DNA of 64,000 bases from Coturnix japonica (GCF_001577835.2 NC_029536.1:2542001-2606000), one strand, 5' to 3'; positions 33,755 to 60,880 are shown, counted from the first letter of the stretch. Translations and numbers: made by a program. The notes: a model not told the origin generated them from the sequence alone.

Positions 33755-35460
33755 TCGGGGCTCCTCTAAAAGAAAGTTAAAAGCAAAGGGTACAAATGTT
33801 TGTGGGAGGAAAGGAGCCGTTCCCTTTGTAGCAGTGCCCAAAGGAAGCTCATAGTGCTGGGTGCCACACTGACCTCACAGCCTCCACCTGCCAACACTGG
33901 CTGCTCCTGTTAACATCTTCTGAGCTCGTGCACAGGGCATGGAACTGATTAAATGCTACTGCAGTTCCTTAGCATTGCGAAATCTGCAACAGAGGACACA
34001 AAGGGTCAGCAACCGACAGCGCCCTCCTCTCTCCCCTTTCTGTTCTTGCTGAAAACACCCTGTTGTGAGGTCTGAATTTGTCAGTGGGTCTCACAGCAAC
34101 GTCCTTTGGGCACTGCTGATGTCAGCCTGAGCCTCATGTCATGGATGAAGCACTGCACAAACCTTCCATCACAACGTGTCGTTAACCACAACTTTAGCAC
34201 ACGTGGCTCAGTACAGTCCTATGACACAACCATCACATTTATAACAGTCTACGGCGGCAGAGAGAGAGAGTGCTTTGAGTTGAGAGAGGAAATGGGGGAA
34301 GCAAGATGGCCAGCAGGTTCAGACGTCCATTGGCTGCACCACCCTCCTCTGCCCTGGCAAAAGAAAACTAAAAGAGAACAAGGCAAAAACCAAACCAAGC
34401 AAACATATGGCCAAACAGTAAGAACACATAAAACCTTTCTGCCCAGACAGCAAGCAGAGCTGTCTCTAATATAACACTCCCTGGCCTCCTGTGTGCTCCT
34501 CTCCTCTCACTGCCCACGAGGGAACCAGCCAACAGGAGTTTCTGCACGGACCTGTGGTGTTGGAGGCAGTAAATATTACTGTCCGTGTATTATTTGAAGC
34601 CCAAAGCTCTAAGTTCCTGAGATACAGAACATTTGTGGCAGTTAAAAAGTTTTTTGCTTATAAAAAAAACAGTAATTCCAGCAGTCCGAATGCAGACTGC
34701 TCTTTGCAATACAGCTTTAAGGACACTGAGTTGTCCAGTCCTCCCCTCCCTTAAAAATGCATCAAACACAAGAGGCCAGGGAGGGCAAACCTCCTTAAAT
34801 ATGCAGGGTTTGAAGTTCTGGCTGTGCTACTTTGAGCCACTTTTAGAACAGAGGTTTTAGAACAGATTATTTCTTTGAGCTCTTGGTTAGGGATTGCCTA
34901 AAGCCAGTGTAGTTAGCTTGAAGTTCCTTATGGTACAAGGAAAGAGGGGTGTGATGGCCGTGCTGAAGATGAACCCCTGAAGCAGGGTCTAAGTGAGCTC
35001 CAAGGGACACCTGCACTGCTGAGAAACCCAACTCAACAGAACAGAGATGTAACACCAACAGAAGAAACAAGAACCAAGAACAGAAAACAGTTGTTTGCAA
35101 CATTATCCCTGCATCTCCCTTTAATGCTCATTGTTGATAACAAGCCAAATGTCAAGCTTTTACCCATTGGAAATTATTGATACCCACTGTTCCCTTTAAT
35201 TAAAGGGATAACTATATATATATTTTTTTCTTATTTTTATTAAAAAATCAACTCTGTATTCTGTCAATACCAGGTAGGAATTCACAACGTGGGATGCTAC
35301 TGAAAATCAACATCAAACGTTTCTGGAGTTTCCTTTTGTTTCATTTCTCCCCTCTAACCCCCAAAAAAAGGTTATTTACAGACTTAAAAAGCCATGCTGC
35401 AGAACTTGAGCTCTCTTGAAAATTATGAAGATTTCCTACAATGTATTAAAATAAAAGTAG

Positions 35461-35494
35461 ATTTATTATTAATATTATTATTATTATTATTATA
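35461..35494. repeat. (ATT)n trinucleotide microsatellite in RERE 3' UTR
   Basis: Uninterrupted TTATTATTATT run after one imperfection. On the mRNA strand it reads AAT repeats and includes an AATAAA. Confidence 0.9.
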
Positions 35495-35959
35495 GCACTT
35501 GGATTCGGAGCTTGTTATGTCACCTACTTGCAATCCTTGTTTGTTTTCTGAAGGAGCTACAGACGCACTCAGTGTCTCTTGGCGCACAGTGACTCGTGTT
35601 GTGAACCCAATCCTAGCACCTACTCAAAACAAACTAGGAAGAAGAAGAAAAAAGAACCAAAAAAACCCAAGGTTGCAGGAAGTTCTCTGTATATCCCACA
35701 CAGTCCTGTATTTTCAATAGGCTTCTGAATACGTTGTCATGCAGGGAGACCCACACCAGTCTTGAGAAATCTTCTCTACAAATGAACGCTATGCTGATAA
35801 GTCTCTACTTGTCGGGTGGTTGTTTCTGGTTTTTTAAATATATAAAGAAATCTTTATAAGATATTCTTTTCCTTTTGTAGCTCTTATTGTACGTAAAAAT
35901 GTTCCACTCCTTCCCAAGGACTGGGGTTTCCATAGCCAGCATTACAAATAAATAATTTA

Positions 35960-47718
<11,759 letters not shown>

Positions 47719-50118
47719 TCAGCTCTTTTCCTCCCTCTTGCTCTATATACGTGCACACGTGTTTTTACAGGAAGCTTCACGATGCGTTTCAGCCAAAGAA
47801 TCCTTTAGAAAGAACAGAAAAACCTTCCATGTCTGCTGTTTGCTGGTTGGGGGGGAGGCAGGGAGGCACAGAAGCAGCCAAGGGCTTTCTGCTGCCCTCC
47901 ACCTCCCCTGGAACAGAGGTCTGAGGTCTCCAGCCTGGCACTGCTGGAGCCCCCGCTCTGCAGCTTCACAGTGTGTGGTTTTAATCTCTCTTACTTTGAA
48001 AGCCCATCTTATTTCCTCATCTGCTTCCAAGGGAGAAGGTGCTGCTCCTTTCAAGTCGCAAGAGGAAACGGAGGAACTCCGAGCAACCCCTTGGAAACTG
48101 GCATCAGAACCAACACACGTGGGCTGCACATAGAGAAGGCTGAACTGCACTGTGTGCGACCAGACCCCATAAACCCATTCTGCTCTCAGTGGGGCACATC
48201 GCTCAATCTGAGGCTAATAAAGACACACCCTTAATCCAACCTCTCCCAAGGGCCTCAAACAAGCAATTACAGCCGTAACTAACATCTGCACCGCCGAAAC
48301 ACTTGTAAGACAAAAGGAGGATGTTGTTCTAGACATTAACTGCTGACATCTGAGACACTTGAAGGGTTTCATCCGTGCCTCATTTGAAAATAGAAACGCC
48401 AGGAAAAGAGCACAGCCACCGCTCTGCTTTCTGGTAGAGGCAGCTGAGATTTGGCAGTGCCATTTCAGCTCCATGTCTGCCTGGTGCTGCTTGCTGTGCT
48501 GGGGCACCGCTGGCACCAGGAGGCACGCAGGGCTCTGCAGAGAAGCGTGGGCAATGCTGCTCTGCACACAAAGCCTCTTCCAAACGATACCTATAAATTC
48601 ATGGAGAGCAAAGCTCAGGTGCCAGCACGGAGGAACAGCTCAGTAAATCCTCCGTCTGGATGTCGGCGAATTGACGTGTCCTCTGACATATGGCAATGGC
48701 AGGGTGCAATCCAATCTGTTTTCCTCCCATCATAAAAGAGGAAACGGGAACCTATTTGAGCTCTATTTACACACGGCGAACCCATCAGGTCCCAGGGGAA
48801 GTTTAACAACTCACGCCTGCACTGCATCATATAAAAAAGCTCATTTAAAGAACGAAGAAATGGTGCGTACTTATGAAAAATACCATTTTTGTGAGCACAG
48901 CACTTTTCTTCTCCCTGAGAACCTCTCGGAACCGCACTCACAACCGCGCAGATAAAGCTGAAAGCAAAGTTTATTCAACGATGAACTGTGCCACCATTGC
49001 AATCCCTTATCAGCGAGTGACTCAAATTCCCGACAGACAGCAGCAGAAGGCACAGGGGAAGCACGAACACAAGATGCCAGTGCTACACACACACAAACAC
49101 GCTGCTCTGCAAAGACTCCACGCCAGATCTTATTAGCTGCCTGGCTGTCCAATGCTGTATTGTCTACCTGGGGGATTAAACCAGCCTGGATTAGAAGCAG
49201 CTCGCTGGGGCTGCACGGGTGGCAGCAGCTCAGCACAAAGGGAAACGTCGGGAAAGCCTCGGTTCTACCGACGGGAGGAAAACAGCTCCCAGCTTCACTG
49301 CAAGAGAAGTCAAATGAACTTTAATCAAACATGCAGAGCGTGCGCTGCCGAACCCCCGGCTCACATCAATTCAGGGAACAAAAGCTGTTGCAGAAATCAA
49401 TAGCCTACTGAAACATTAACACAGGCGGGCATTGATCAAAAGGCCCGCTTACAAAAGGCAGCCTTGCAAATTAGCCCATGTTTTTTTGCTTGCAAGCAAA
49501 CAGAGAAGCACAAACACGAACTGCCCGTAACAATCATTTTGTTGTGGTGCTCTCAGCTCACCTCACCATGAGGCCTTGCAGCAGCACATTGCCCTGCAGC
49601 TCATCTTCTCCCTACGTCCCAGGCTTTGTCTTTAAAGGGAAAGAAATGCTGCGAACCCACTGGCCAGCAGGTTCCCAACACCCTCCATCCTCCCCAGCAT
49701 CACACTCCCATCTATCAGCAATAAACCCCTCCGCCTTTCTCTTACATCTCCCACCAACCTCAGCCCCTGCAGCTCAGCCCACGCACCCCAGCCACATTGC
49801 ACAACCCCAGGGCAGCCCTTATTGCCTCCTCCCCGCCTTGAACAAACTGCCAGCAGTGCAGCATGCCCTGCTCTCTCACTTATCACTGCTTTTCAAATGC
49901 ACAGCACACAGTACAAGCTGTGCCCCGTGTTTGTGTTTAGTCTTGCCTTGGGTACACAAAGGCTGAGCCCTGCTGCAGCACCGCTCCCATAGAGCAGTCT
50001 CACAAATGCACCAACTTACCTTCAAGTATCTGTTGTGCTTTAACAGAGTGAGCAAACATCATCATTGCACTTTAATTTCCCCAGAGCTCAGCTCTGTCAG
50101 GAGAAAAAATACTGGGGA

Positions 50119-50131
50119 GGGGGGGGGGGGG
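50119..50131. repeat. Poly-G run of 13
   Basis: Thirteen G on the plus strand in the large RERE intron, preceded by GGGGA. On the transcript strand this is poly-C. Confidence 0.9.
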
Positions 50132-53100
50132 CAACGAGGCTGTAATTAAACAGAAAAGGTAAACAACAGCTCCCCCAAACAGCCCCACCAGCAGCCACAG
50201 CAGAGCAGAGGGGTCTGTCCAGCTGTGGTCTTAATGAATTCACATTGGGATGTCACTGAGCCACTACAGCTAATCCTGCACCTCTCCTGGACTGCACAGC
50301 CCCAGCATCACCACCAGCATCACCACCCGGGCACACGGGCCACACAACCATAGTGCTGCGTACTGCAGTTCGAAACCTGGTCTGCGTGGCTCTGTCAGCT
50401 GTGACAAATAGGTTTGCATATGTTCTAATTAAGCAGTAAGTCTCCGCAGCCTGTTCAGGAGCACTGATTAATGCCTGCATCGCAATACAGCATAACCTGA
50501 AATATTAGTGGAATGTTAAGAGAGGCTTTTAAAGCCAAGCAATACCTTACTAATGCTGCAAAAAGCAAATTAGAAACTAAGCAAGGCTTTCTAAGGCAAA
50601 CAGTGCAGCCATCACCACCAGGCTTACCAGGCCAGGCTCATCCCTGTTCCTCGGCAGCCCCCCTTCTGCCCTCAATACAATCTGCTTTCCTCTTGGGTCA
50701 ATATCCCTGTTTCATTCCTACCACTTGGCCGGATGGTTTCAGCAAACCAGAGGAATCCAAACGTTATTGTGCACAGCCTGAAAGAACGTCCATATCAGGG
50801 CTCAGTGCCACATTTAACTGCTGACTTCCACGCAGCCTATTTGCTAACTTTCTCCACTGTTTGCAATCACAGGTTGCAATATCCTGGCAGGAAATAAGAT
50901 AACGAGCACGTCCCAGAAGGGACCCTTTGCTAACTGTCCTGGTGACCAGTTCTTGTTCCTTGTTTCTAGGGTTGGAAGCACCAGTTTGAGCAGTTCTGCA
51001 CAATTGGCATTGCTTTGTTCTGAGCCTGTGCTGCAGCTGGAAGCTGTTGACCCTCTCTTTCCAGCTGTATGTCATGCCAGAAGGAAAAGCAAGCTTTGTA
51101 ATTACGGCTTCTTCCTCCAGAGACTCCTCTTTGTTAATCAGAGGCCCTGAGATCCCCAGGGGACTGCAGGCTGCTGGCTGCATCCATGACTAATTATTAG
51201 ATCCTCTCTAGATAGCATCACGGCAGCTCCCCAGCACTGCCACCAGGTATGCCAGGCAGGGCTCTCTCTGGAGCTGGATCAATTAAGAGGTTATCAAAAC
51301 AGCCCAAGAATTAAGCACCTGCTCGCCTTATCCACATCTGTTAAGGACTTGTTTTCTACTCACTGCCCCTTCGCAGCTTCTCTTACCCACATTTCTGGGA
51401 GCTCTTATTTGCTCCATCCCAGCAATGCACGATCCAAGGGGAAGGTGTTGGCTGTGGCTCACGTGGGTGCACACACGAGAGAGCAGACGTGCATCAGCAA
51501 GCCATAAAGCTGTTAAAGCGACCGCACTCCATCCCGTAAACATCCTCCTATTTATCTGTCCTTCATTACATGCACAATCTTATTATCTCCGCACACCCTC
51601 AAAGAGACAGCCGTCAGGGTCACCCCATAAAATATACATCGGCGGCGTTACATTTAATGACTGGAGCGGGAAGAGAAATGAAGGGTGGGAGGGGAGGAGG
51701 ACTGCAGCTGCTTTAAAGGGATCATCAGTTAGATCTGTGCATTTCCTGAGGTGATAATTGAATGACAGTGGCTGGAGGGGAATCCATTTTTGAGCTTAAG
51801 AAAAGACTGTTAAAGAAAAAATGTGTTTTTGTACTGCAGCACGTAATGGCTGCCGGGAAATGAGAACGCTTCCCTCGACCACAGCAGCTCTGCTTTATGG
51901 CTTTTATGGGGCTGAGCACACTCAGCAGCTCACACCGACCCCAAACACTGGCAGACTTTGGTAATTCTAGCTCAGAATAGGCTATGTTCTGTTGCAGCTC
52001 ATGTGTCAACTTCAATTAATTTAAATGAAAGATCAATTTGCAAATGGGCACACTGGGCACAAAGTGACACCCTGGGTGAAGGGACGGCAGCGTCCCACAC
52101 TTGCTTTTAACTATTAAAACATTAATTGTCATATTGTAATATTCAGCAAGGAGATTGATGCCCCTGCATCTCAGTCAGGTGTTCACACTCTTACCTGTGT
52201 CTCTATTACTGCATTAGCTTATCAAAAAAGAGGGGTTCCCTCTTTGCTCCTCTGCAGGCAGATGTGTGAGCCCAATGGCTCTGTAGGTCCACAGCTGTCC
52301 CAGCAACGACCCACTCCCATCCCCAGATGGAAACCCCATCAGTTCTATCAGATTTTCCCCTTTTAACAGGGCGAGAAGAGCTGAATGGTAAGTAAGGAAT
52401 TAGTCATTTGTGTTCTGAACGTCGCATTCTGTAATTGCTTTCATTTCAATACAGCAATGAGAATCAAGGCCTGCTGCTGGGAACCTCAGCCCCCGGTGCA
52501 CTGTACACTGCTGTGCTCCCATCTCCACGGAGCAGATGTTTCAGGTTTCCCAGACACATCTGTGATGAATCACACAAGGCTTGGCTTGTCAAACGTGAGC
52601 GTTATCTGCACTGACATGCAGCTTCCGCCCTTTGCAGCTCACAGCCCATAGGGGAGCTGCTGAGTTTCGCCATTTACTGAAGCCGTATTTAAACAGACAG
52701 CGCTCAGAAAATACCAAAAAATGACACAAGAGGCAACAAACTACATGAAATGACCCTTTTTGCTAATGAGGAAAGCAAATATGAAATCATGCAGACAGAG
52801 CAGAACCCGCCATCCCTTTTTATCTGCAGCTGGAGCCTTCGCAACCAGTTGCTTTGTGATGTGAACTGCCCCATGCTGAGACAGCTCAACCTGACCTCTA
52901 ACCAAAGCTTCTGGGGCAGCCAAGCAGCACCTGAACAAGCCAACAACCCTCACTTTGCACCTGGAAGCACTGAAGGAGCCGGTGCAACCATTGCAGTGCA
53001 GGCAGAGGGGTTCCTGCTCGGTCTGCTATGCACAAAGGAACAAACTGCCCGCAAACAAAAGCTCTCTGACAGCCACCCCCATCATTAAGCCTTGATTTTA

Positions 53101-56100
53101 AACAGACTCAGCCCGCTCGGATCCGATCCCTGCGCAGCTGTTTTCCTTTTACTGCTCTCCAAGAACATTCCTCCAAAGCAGGAGATTTTCTAGATGAAGT
53201 GCAGAGGGCGCGGGGTGCTCCCAGCTCTTCCTGTTTATGGAGCAACAGTGGAAATACAGCTCTCAAGGCAGGACATCAAACACAAAAAGGTGCCACATAA
53301 GCAGCTTATCCCTCGGTTACTGCTGCTCCTTCTGTCTCAATTGCTTTCTGTCAAGAAAAGAAGCCTGTAGCAAGCAAAACCCAACTAAAAGACAACAGTA
53401 GGAGTTACAAAGCGTTACGAGAAAGACCAATTCATTGCAGCTTACTGTAATGCATACATGTGAATTCAGAAGTGAAAGGCATTGCTAATTCTCAGCAGCA
53501 CCCAGAGGCAGGAGCAGAACCCAAGATTCCCACCAGTGGGAAAGCTCGCTGTCTGTCTCTCACTACCAGCTCATAAATGAGCAGCTGGATCAGTAAGGGC
53601 CCCAGATTTCTTTGCTGTTAAGGCCAGGCTGTGCCAACATGCCTTGGAAGCCCAGGGAGGCCCCAGTCAGGTATTCCACACACCCCAGCACTGCAGTCCT
53701 CCCTGCTCACAGCCTGGTGATGCTTACCAGGAGGCAGTGAGTGAGCAGTTTAATTAGTGGCTTGCATTCACATAGCAATCAAGCTGTCAGAAACCAAAGG
53801 AGAAGCACTTACAATTGAGAACTTCAAAAGAACAACAACAACCAAGAGGTTACAACAACACTTGCTGGCCTCCTTCATAAACACGGAGTCTATTGGAGTC
53901 CGTTTATCCTCATGCACATCCCAAAAGGATATTCTCCCTTTAAGCGATAAGCTGTAGCCACAACGTTTCTAAAGCTGCTGGGAGATGAATGTTTCCAAGT
54001 TGGCCAGAGGGCAAGCTGCACTATGTGCAAACAAAGACAAACAGCTGCTCACAGCAGCACCCTGAGCTTCCAACAGGACAGAATGCTCACATTCTATCTT
54101 TCCTCCCTATTCACCACCAAGCTTCCCCACTGCACTTTTTCACTCTTTCCCTTCTCAGGAGCCATTAACCCTCCTCCATGGCCCTACCAGACCTGTGGGC
54201 TCATACAGCAATGCCATTATGACTCCTCAAAGGCAAAGACCAACGGGAGAGCTCTGTGCTGCAAATAGCTCATGCTGGGCATTCAGTGCTGCCAAGTGCC
54301 AGTCTGAGATGGGGGCTGCCAGACACCCACATGGGGGGACACGTTCTGCTTCCAGCTGTGAAAGATTTCCCTTTGTGAAGCGACATTTATGAAGGCAGAG
54401 CTTGGGCTCAAGGCCAAACACACCAGGAGAACACATGTATTGCACAAGCCAATGTTCCCTTCAGCAATGGGTTCCTCTGTGTGCATGCACATCCAGCGTG
54501 CAGGATGAAGGCTGGCTCAGAAAGGACGTCTGTTGCAAAGCACTGGTGGGTGACATGGCAGAGCAGCAGCTTAGGGATCACAAGGCTGTGTAGCACACCA
54601 CAGGACCCAGGTGACTCCATGCAGGCATAAAGGACTGTGCTCTAAAACAAAGTGTTCGAAGGAGATCCTCGGTGGCTGACATCTTTCCAGTCTCTCTGAA
54701 CGTGGAAACTCTATGTTTTCCATATGAAATATTCAATAACCTAAGAATGCTCTCAGCTTTACGCGCAGTTCTCCATTAATTAGGAGCAAATCAGAGCAGT
54801 GACAGCAATCTCAGCCCCTAAAATGCATCTGCCGCTTCAAACAATTCATCACCTCAAGTTATTCAACAGCAACACTATTACCCTGCGACAGCTCTTCTGT
54901 GCAGCTTAACTCTTCCCTACCTGCTTGTCCAGCTTTTGGGCTGGCAGCATCCTGTTCTGCCAACCACAACCTCTGCCAACTGCAAGGCTTAACCTTGCCA
55001 GCTTAGGATAGCACAAAGAAACAGAAAACCAAGCACTGGAGACATAAGCTCCAATGGCACCAACAACAGAAATAAGAGGGGAAATACAGAAAAAGGTGCA
55101 TTAAGACAAATGGAATCACTTTCTGTGTTATCCTGTGGCAGCCTCGCAGCAGCGTTATTAGCATCTCTCTCAAACATTCCATGAATCTTTCATGCACAAA
55201 CAGGCAGCAGAGGCCCAAGGAACACCTGGCATTTCACTCAGGCACATAGGAATTTTTGCACTGGATATTTTACACCGTATAAAAGCATCAACAACTGCTC
55301 CGGGTCCGAGTGCCATGGCTCAGCTCTGCAGTGGGATGGGCTGGAGTCCATCTCTGCTCTCGTAGGACTTCCCTGCCACAGCCTGTGTGTGTGCACCCCA
55401 GGGCTCAATCTCTGCTCATATCCTGCAAGCCAAACTTTCACAGCAGCGCTCAACCCACCAGGCAATACCCCTCCTGAAAGACATTCTTACCTTCAAAAGC
55501 AGCAGCATCAGAACCAAGGCAGGTTTGCCTATGAAGAGGACGAGAGAAACGTGGCACAGGACCCGTGGCATGTACCAAGGAGGGGGCAGTGGAACCTGGA
55601 GCTAACTGACCCCATACTTAAACATTAAAAGTAGCCCCATCCAATACAAATGACATTGCCTCTGAATAAGTGTGCCAACCAATCTGCCCACATTGAAAAG
55701 CTGAAAGTGAGACCACGGTGCTTAAAAGCAAAATTAACTGCAATTTGAACGCTGCAAAGAGATACCTATGCATATGATTGCTTTCCATTGAAGAAGGAAC
55801 AATCAGAAAGAACAGTTATTTACCGTATGGGTATAAAGACTTGTAAGGACGTTTGAATTACTGAAGAGATTACGTGTGGGGAAAGGTGAAAGCGCTGCGA
55901 GGCACAGCATGGGTCACTCGATTTGATCCATTACCTGCAGCACGCTGGAAATGACAGACCCAACGCCCAGTAAGAAAGCCCAGCAAAGCCTCAGTTAACA
56001 CCAGTTAATTCCCTTACAGTCACTCCTAGCAGATGATTACCCTGGATGCAGGAACATCCACAAGGGGAGCTGGACGAGGCATCAATTCCCACAGGACACT

Positions 56101-59100
56101 TTAAATTCCAAGTCCCCAGAGGGTCCAAAGCTGTACCACATCCAATCCAAACTCAAATGGGGCTCTTATACTGGTTATGTGTATTCACTTTGGGCTTTGC
56201 TTTGCTTCTAAGAATCACTGCAGGCCTTCTTCCTCTGCATTTCCCTCCTCAGAAGCTGCTGCCAACCCAGCTCTGCCTGCTCCCAACAGAAAGCACTCAG
56301 GACACAGTGAGCAGTAAAGCAAGTTTCCCATTCCTCATGTTCCCCCAACTCATCCATACTACAGGCAAAGCAGTCTCAGAACAGCCTTCAAAACCATCCT
56401 CACTGTCACACACACAAACAAAGCCTTTCTGTGGTTCACCATCCAGTTCTCTCTGCAGTTTTGCTCACTCACCAGGACCAAACCCAGCACCCAGAGGAGC
56501 CCCAGTGGGTGCACAGCCTGCAGTGTGCCAGCACTGACTGCTCACCCCACATCCTGCCCATGCAGACCTTCAGAATCAAACAGAGTACAAGCATCCTTAC
56601 CAAAGGGCTCTTTAACCCATTGAAGGATGTAACTGATGGGTGCACACTGGTTCTGTTCAGCAGACACAGGTGCTCACAGCCTCGGTTCTCAGCATTGCAG
56701 CAGGCGTGTGTCCGTGCTGATGGATCCTGGAGCTGCCAGGAAGCCAGCAGCCCCCGAGCAGGCAACGTCAACATGAATTACAGTGACAAGGGGAAATAAT
56801 GCAGAGGCAAGCAAGCTCTGGCAGCATCTAACTTACTTTCCTACCGCCCTTCAAGAACTCCTCTAATGGAACAAAATGGAAAGCACGGCCACCAACGGCC
56901 ATCCATGAGCAGGGAGAGCTGTGTCGTCCCCTGTGTGCTCAATCTGCAAAGACTTCAACTGCAGACATTATCCCCATTAAAGGAACTGCTTCTTCCTAAG
57001 AGCCTTCCTTTGGCCAAGGGATTGTTACCGCCCCAGGAAAGCTGCAAATGCTGGAGGCTGCTGAGCAGAGGGTTGTGAAGTGAGCTGCACAATGGACTCT
57101 CTCAGCACTCGATGATGCATTCCCAGAGAGAGAACAAAGCAAAAACACCCCAAAATCTGCAGCCCAAAGAGCTTATTCCTCAGATAAGAAGACCCAGCCA
57201 CTCTCTTTTCTTCTTCCTCTCCAACGTGACCTTTAGGAAGGACGGGCCCAAAGAGCAGCGTGCCAGGATGGCTGTTTATCTGCAGCCCGCAGGGCTCCTC
57301 CCCTGTTCTCACCATGAGATGGCAACTACAGAAATCATACACAATGTGAAGCCTGAGCTTAAGAATTTCCCATATCTTTTGTATGGAAGTTCATTTGAAA
57401 AGGTTAAAGCTACACTTCAGTCATTCCAAAGAACAAAAAGTTAAGGCTGGTTTGGCAACGACAGACATGTATGAAACCAAGAGCACAGTGGCAGCCCATG
57501 CGGATTTATTACGTATCATTTAAGTGCTCAAGCAATGAAAACTTGCACAGCAAAACTCCTAAATGTCAGCAGGGTGGGTTTTCTTTTTGAAGAGCGATGA
57601 CTCAAGATTGTGTAAACACAGGATAAGCGCTATGGAAGTAAATGGAGGAGGAGGGAAAACGCTAGGGCAGTTTTCACTTCAATACTTAACAACCCCATTC
57701 ATTTGTCTTCGGCAGCGTTATTAATATGCTCTAAGGAGGAACGTTCTGAAGATACAGAGAGGCAAGTGGGGTCAGTCCTAATGACCAGCAGCTCACAGCC
57801 CCCTTCAGCCTCTTTACAACAGACACATGTCTATTAAGCACAACTCGTCTAAAGCAAATCCCACCATGGTGCCGTGGTTTCCTTCCTGGCATGTTTTGTT
57901 TCAATGCTTTGAATCCAAATACATCTTGGACAGCTACGGGTTAAAACTCTCTGCTCAAATCTAACCGAGACTTCAGGTCCCTCTTTTTCGTCCTGTAGCT
58001 GAAAACCATTTGCAGCGTTTCTGAAAGGCTACAAGTGCAAGATACATAGAGATTCTTCTGAAACAAAAACATTACTCACCTTACAAGGATATAAATAATG
58101 GAGAGGTAGGGAGGAGACCTGTGTGCCCACGGTGAGCAGACAAATTCTTTTTAGAAGCTCTCATGCTCACAACAAAAGAATGTTCTAAAGCCAGGCAACA
58201 AAAATCCATCACATCAAATGGCACAGAATAAGAACATGAGCTGGAATTGTTAAATCAATACAACTCTAACACAGCGCTGAAGGTGGAAAGCCTTTGTCCA
58301 TGCCACTTCATCCTAACAAGGTGAAAGTGTAGATATGCAACCCACTGAGTTATTCTACATGTTGGATCTAATGCAACAGTGGGAATGGGGATGAATGCAT
58401 TTTTCCATATCCCCTTTAAGCAAGCAGAGTGTGCAAGGTTTATGGCACGTTTTTAATCACTTCTGCATCTGCAAGTTTATTAAATCCCCCAGAACAAAAC
58501 TGAGGTCAAGATCAAAAAACCACTTATCTCTGCAAATTACCTTCTTCCATTATCTAAGCCATTATACGTTGCAAATATATCGTTCTAACACAATGAAAGG
58601 AAACCTAAGCAGAAAGCACAGTCCTTGTTGACATCCAAGTTGCAAGACACACTGAAACACGAGTGGATGCAAAGAATGCTGTGCAGACCAGAAAGCACCA
58701 GGCAGCCAATGCTCAACCTATGGGGTCGTGGTGCTTATATGGTGTGCCCTCTACTTCACAGGCAACATATAAAGCATGTTTGGGGCTTTAAAAACAAAAC
58801 ACAAGTGCTGACAATGGCAGAATCTCTCTTTTCCCCATCTTGGGCTGCTAAATTGAAATGACAGAGCATCACTCCTGAGCATCAAAACTATCAGTGGGCA
58901 AAATCTGTAACAGGAGAGGCTAACATTAAGGTACAGAGGATGCCTTAAGAGACTTAAAGGAAGGAAGGGAAATGGATGGGAAGCAACAGCGGTAAGTTTT
59001 TCATGACTTATTTCCTCCTCCCACCCCCTGGAATCTCACAACAAAACTACCAGGGCCTGGCCGGGACACTCAGCTCCTCTCCAAGCTGAGTTTGTGTGAG

Positions 59101-60789
59101 GTCAGCTTTTCATGAGGTCAAAAACACAGCATGTGGAAAGCGTTAAGGCTTTTATGTAGTAGAGAAGGTTCTTATAACTACTACTGTTCGACTCAGAAAT
59201 CCTGGAGCTTCACAGACCATTAGAGGTTTCTGAACCGCAGAGAAGGGCAGAGTTAGCAAAATCAATCAGGAGTTCCTATGGGATGCTCTGGTGCTTACAC
59301 AACGCAGGGCACAACGCAGGCTCAGGAACCAAATGGGAGGACTTCTCCAATTGCATGAGGAAGGAACTGGTTTGTAACCTGGGCTGCACTTTCTTTGAAG
59401 ATCAGGGACAGGAAGGGAAAAGGACAGAAAGAAGCTTGGGGTAGGGAGAAGAGACCAAAGAGTACCAAAAGGAACTCCATCCCAACCTCCTACAACCTTT
59501 AAAAACATGGGATTTCAAAAGAAGAAGGTTTTGTAGGGAACCTGCTTTGGTGACCTGATGTTCAACCAACAGCTCAGCTCTAGCTCTCATAGCACGCTTA
59601 TAGCAGCATACTATGGGATATTTAGGCCTGAATCATGTATTTGGGGGCTGATGTTAGGCCAAGAGAACCCCACAGGCACACATAGTTCTTAGAGTGCCAT
59701 ATGGGGCAGGAAGCAACCATTAACACACACTGCTCTTCCAACCTGAGGCCTACACTGTGTTGCCTCTTTGTTGCTTCTTTTTCTCCCAGAGAGGACACCA
59801 CCATCTTAGAAAGCCATATTAATGCATAAAAATTAAACTAACTTGCCATAAAACAGAGCCATTGAGCCACAAATGCTTCCCATTCTCTATTAAGCCAACA
59901 CAAGGAGCAGGCATCAGACAGGATAAGATGGACAAGTTACCCAAATCTTCTGACTGCCCGAGCACAGGATGTTCCACAAACATCACCGTTGCTTCATCCG
60001 CCTTTTCTATTTTTGCCTTCTAGAAGCCATCTTTAAGTTTTAATACCTTCAGTCACTAACTGGATGGGAAACAAACAAGAGATTGTTTGGTGCACAGCGT
60101 CCATGGAAAAGAACCTTGCCAAAGTGAAAGACTCAGCCACAAAAATGAAGGGCAGGAACGCTCAGACAGGCACGTATTTCTTTTAGCTGAGATTCATAGG
60201 ACCTCAGGATCAGTATCTGAGGGTCCAACACAATGTGAACATCTAATGCTTTTTAACTGCTTTAAAAACATCCTATGATGGTGAGCTATGAACAGAGGTA
60301 AGGAAAAGGCAGCACAGCAATGAGGAAGAGGCAGAGCAGCCTTGTTTTTTCTCTGCTGAGAGAAAGACTGAGACGATTCCGTATCAATTTCCCAAATTAG
60401 CTTGGCTCAAGTCTTCCAACACTGTACTTTTCCCTACAAAGCAGAAACTGTCCTTGTTGGCTCTGTGACAGAACACAATGCAATCGCCTAATGGCCTTCT
60501 TTTGCTTGCAACAATCTTTCTCCTCCACCTCCCTCCAAACCTTCAGAGAAAAATAAACAATGGGTTTCAATCTCGTAAAGTAGGAGACAAAAAACACAGT
60601 GCAAGCAGAGCTGATTTATTATCCGTGCTGAATGCAACCTGAGTGCCCCACTGGCATGGTGAGCACACCTCTGTTTTTCTGCTCCTCACCAGCACAGGGC
60701 CTGGTACCAACAACCCAGTCAGGCTCCTTGTGCTGTTAATTACCTTTAGGTGGGGTAATATCCATCTTTGGCTTCCCTCACTCTGAAAC

Positions 60790-60880
60790 AGAGAGGCACA
60801 AAGGTTTGGGAAAGGGCCCTTGAGGCTCAGAAGATGGAAGCTTGGCCCTCGGTCACACAGGCAGCAATGCAGAACTGCCC
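60790..60880 (+). mobile_element. Possible MIR-type SINE scrap
   Basis: GAGAGGCACAAAG and CTTGGCCCTCGGTCACACAG then GCAGCAATGCAGAACTG resemble the MIR segment ACTTGCCCAAGGTCACACAG..GTGGCAGAGC. Low similarity. Confidence 0.3.

Larger units (their letters stand above)
33200..35959 (-). other. RERE: RERE 3' untranslated region
   Basis: About 2.76 kb of A/T-rich sequence with no coding signature between the stop and the inferred polyadenylation site. On the transcript strand it contains an AU-rich start with ATTTATT elements, a trinucleotide AAT run (35461-35494), a C5-rich 14-bp tandem repeat (33708-33754) and a T-rich stretch (about 33430-33540). The length is close to the mammalian RERE 3' UTR as I remember it. 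The boundary is inferred from the AATAAA at 33219-33224. The stop-overlapping AATAAA and others near 35236 and 35463 could give shorter forms. Confidence 0.75.
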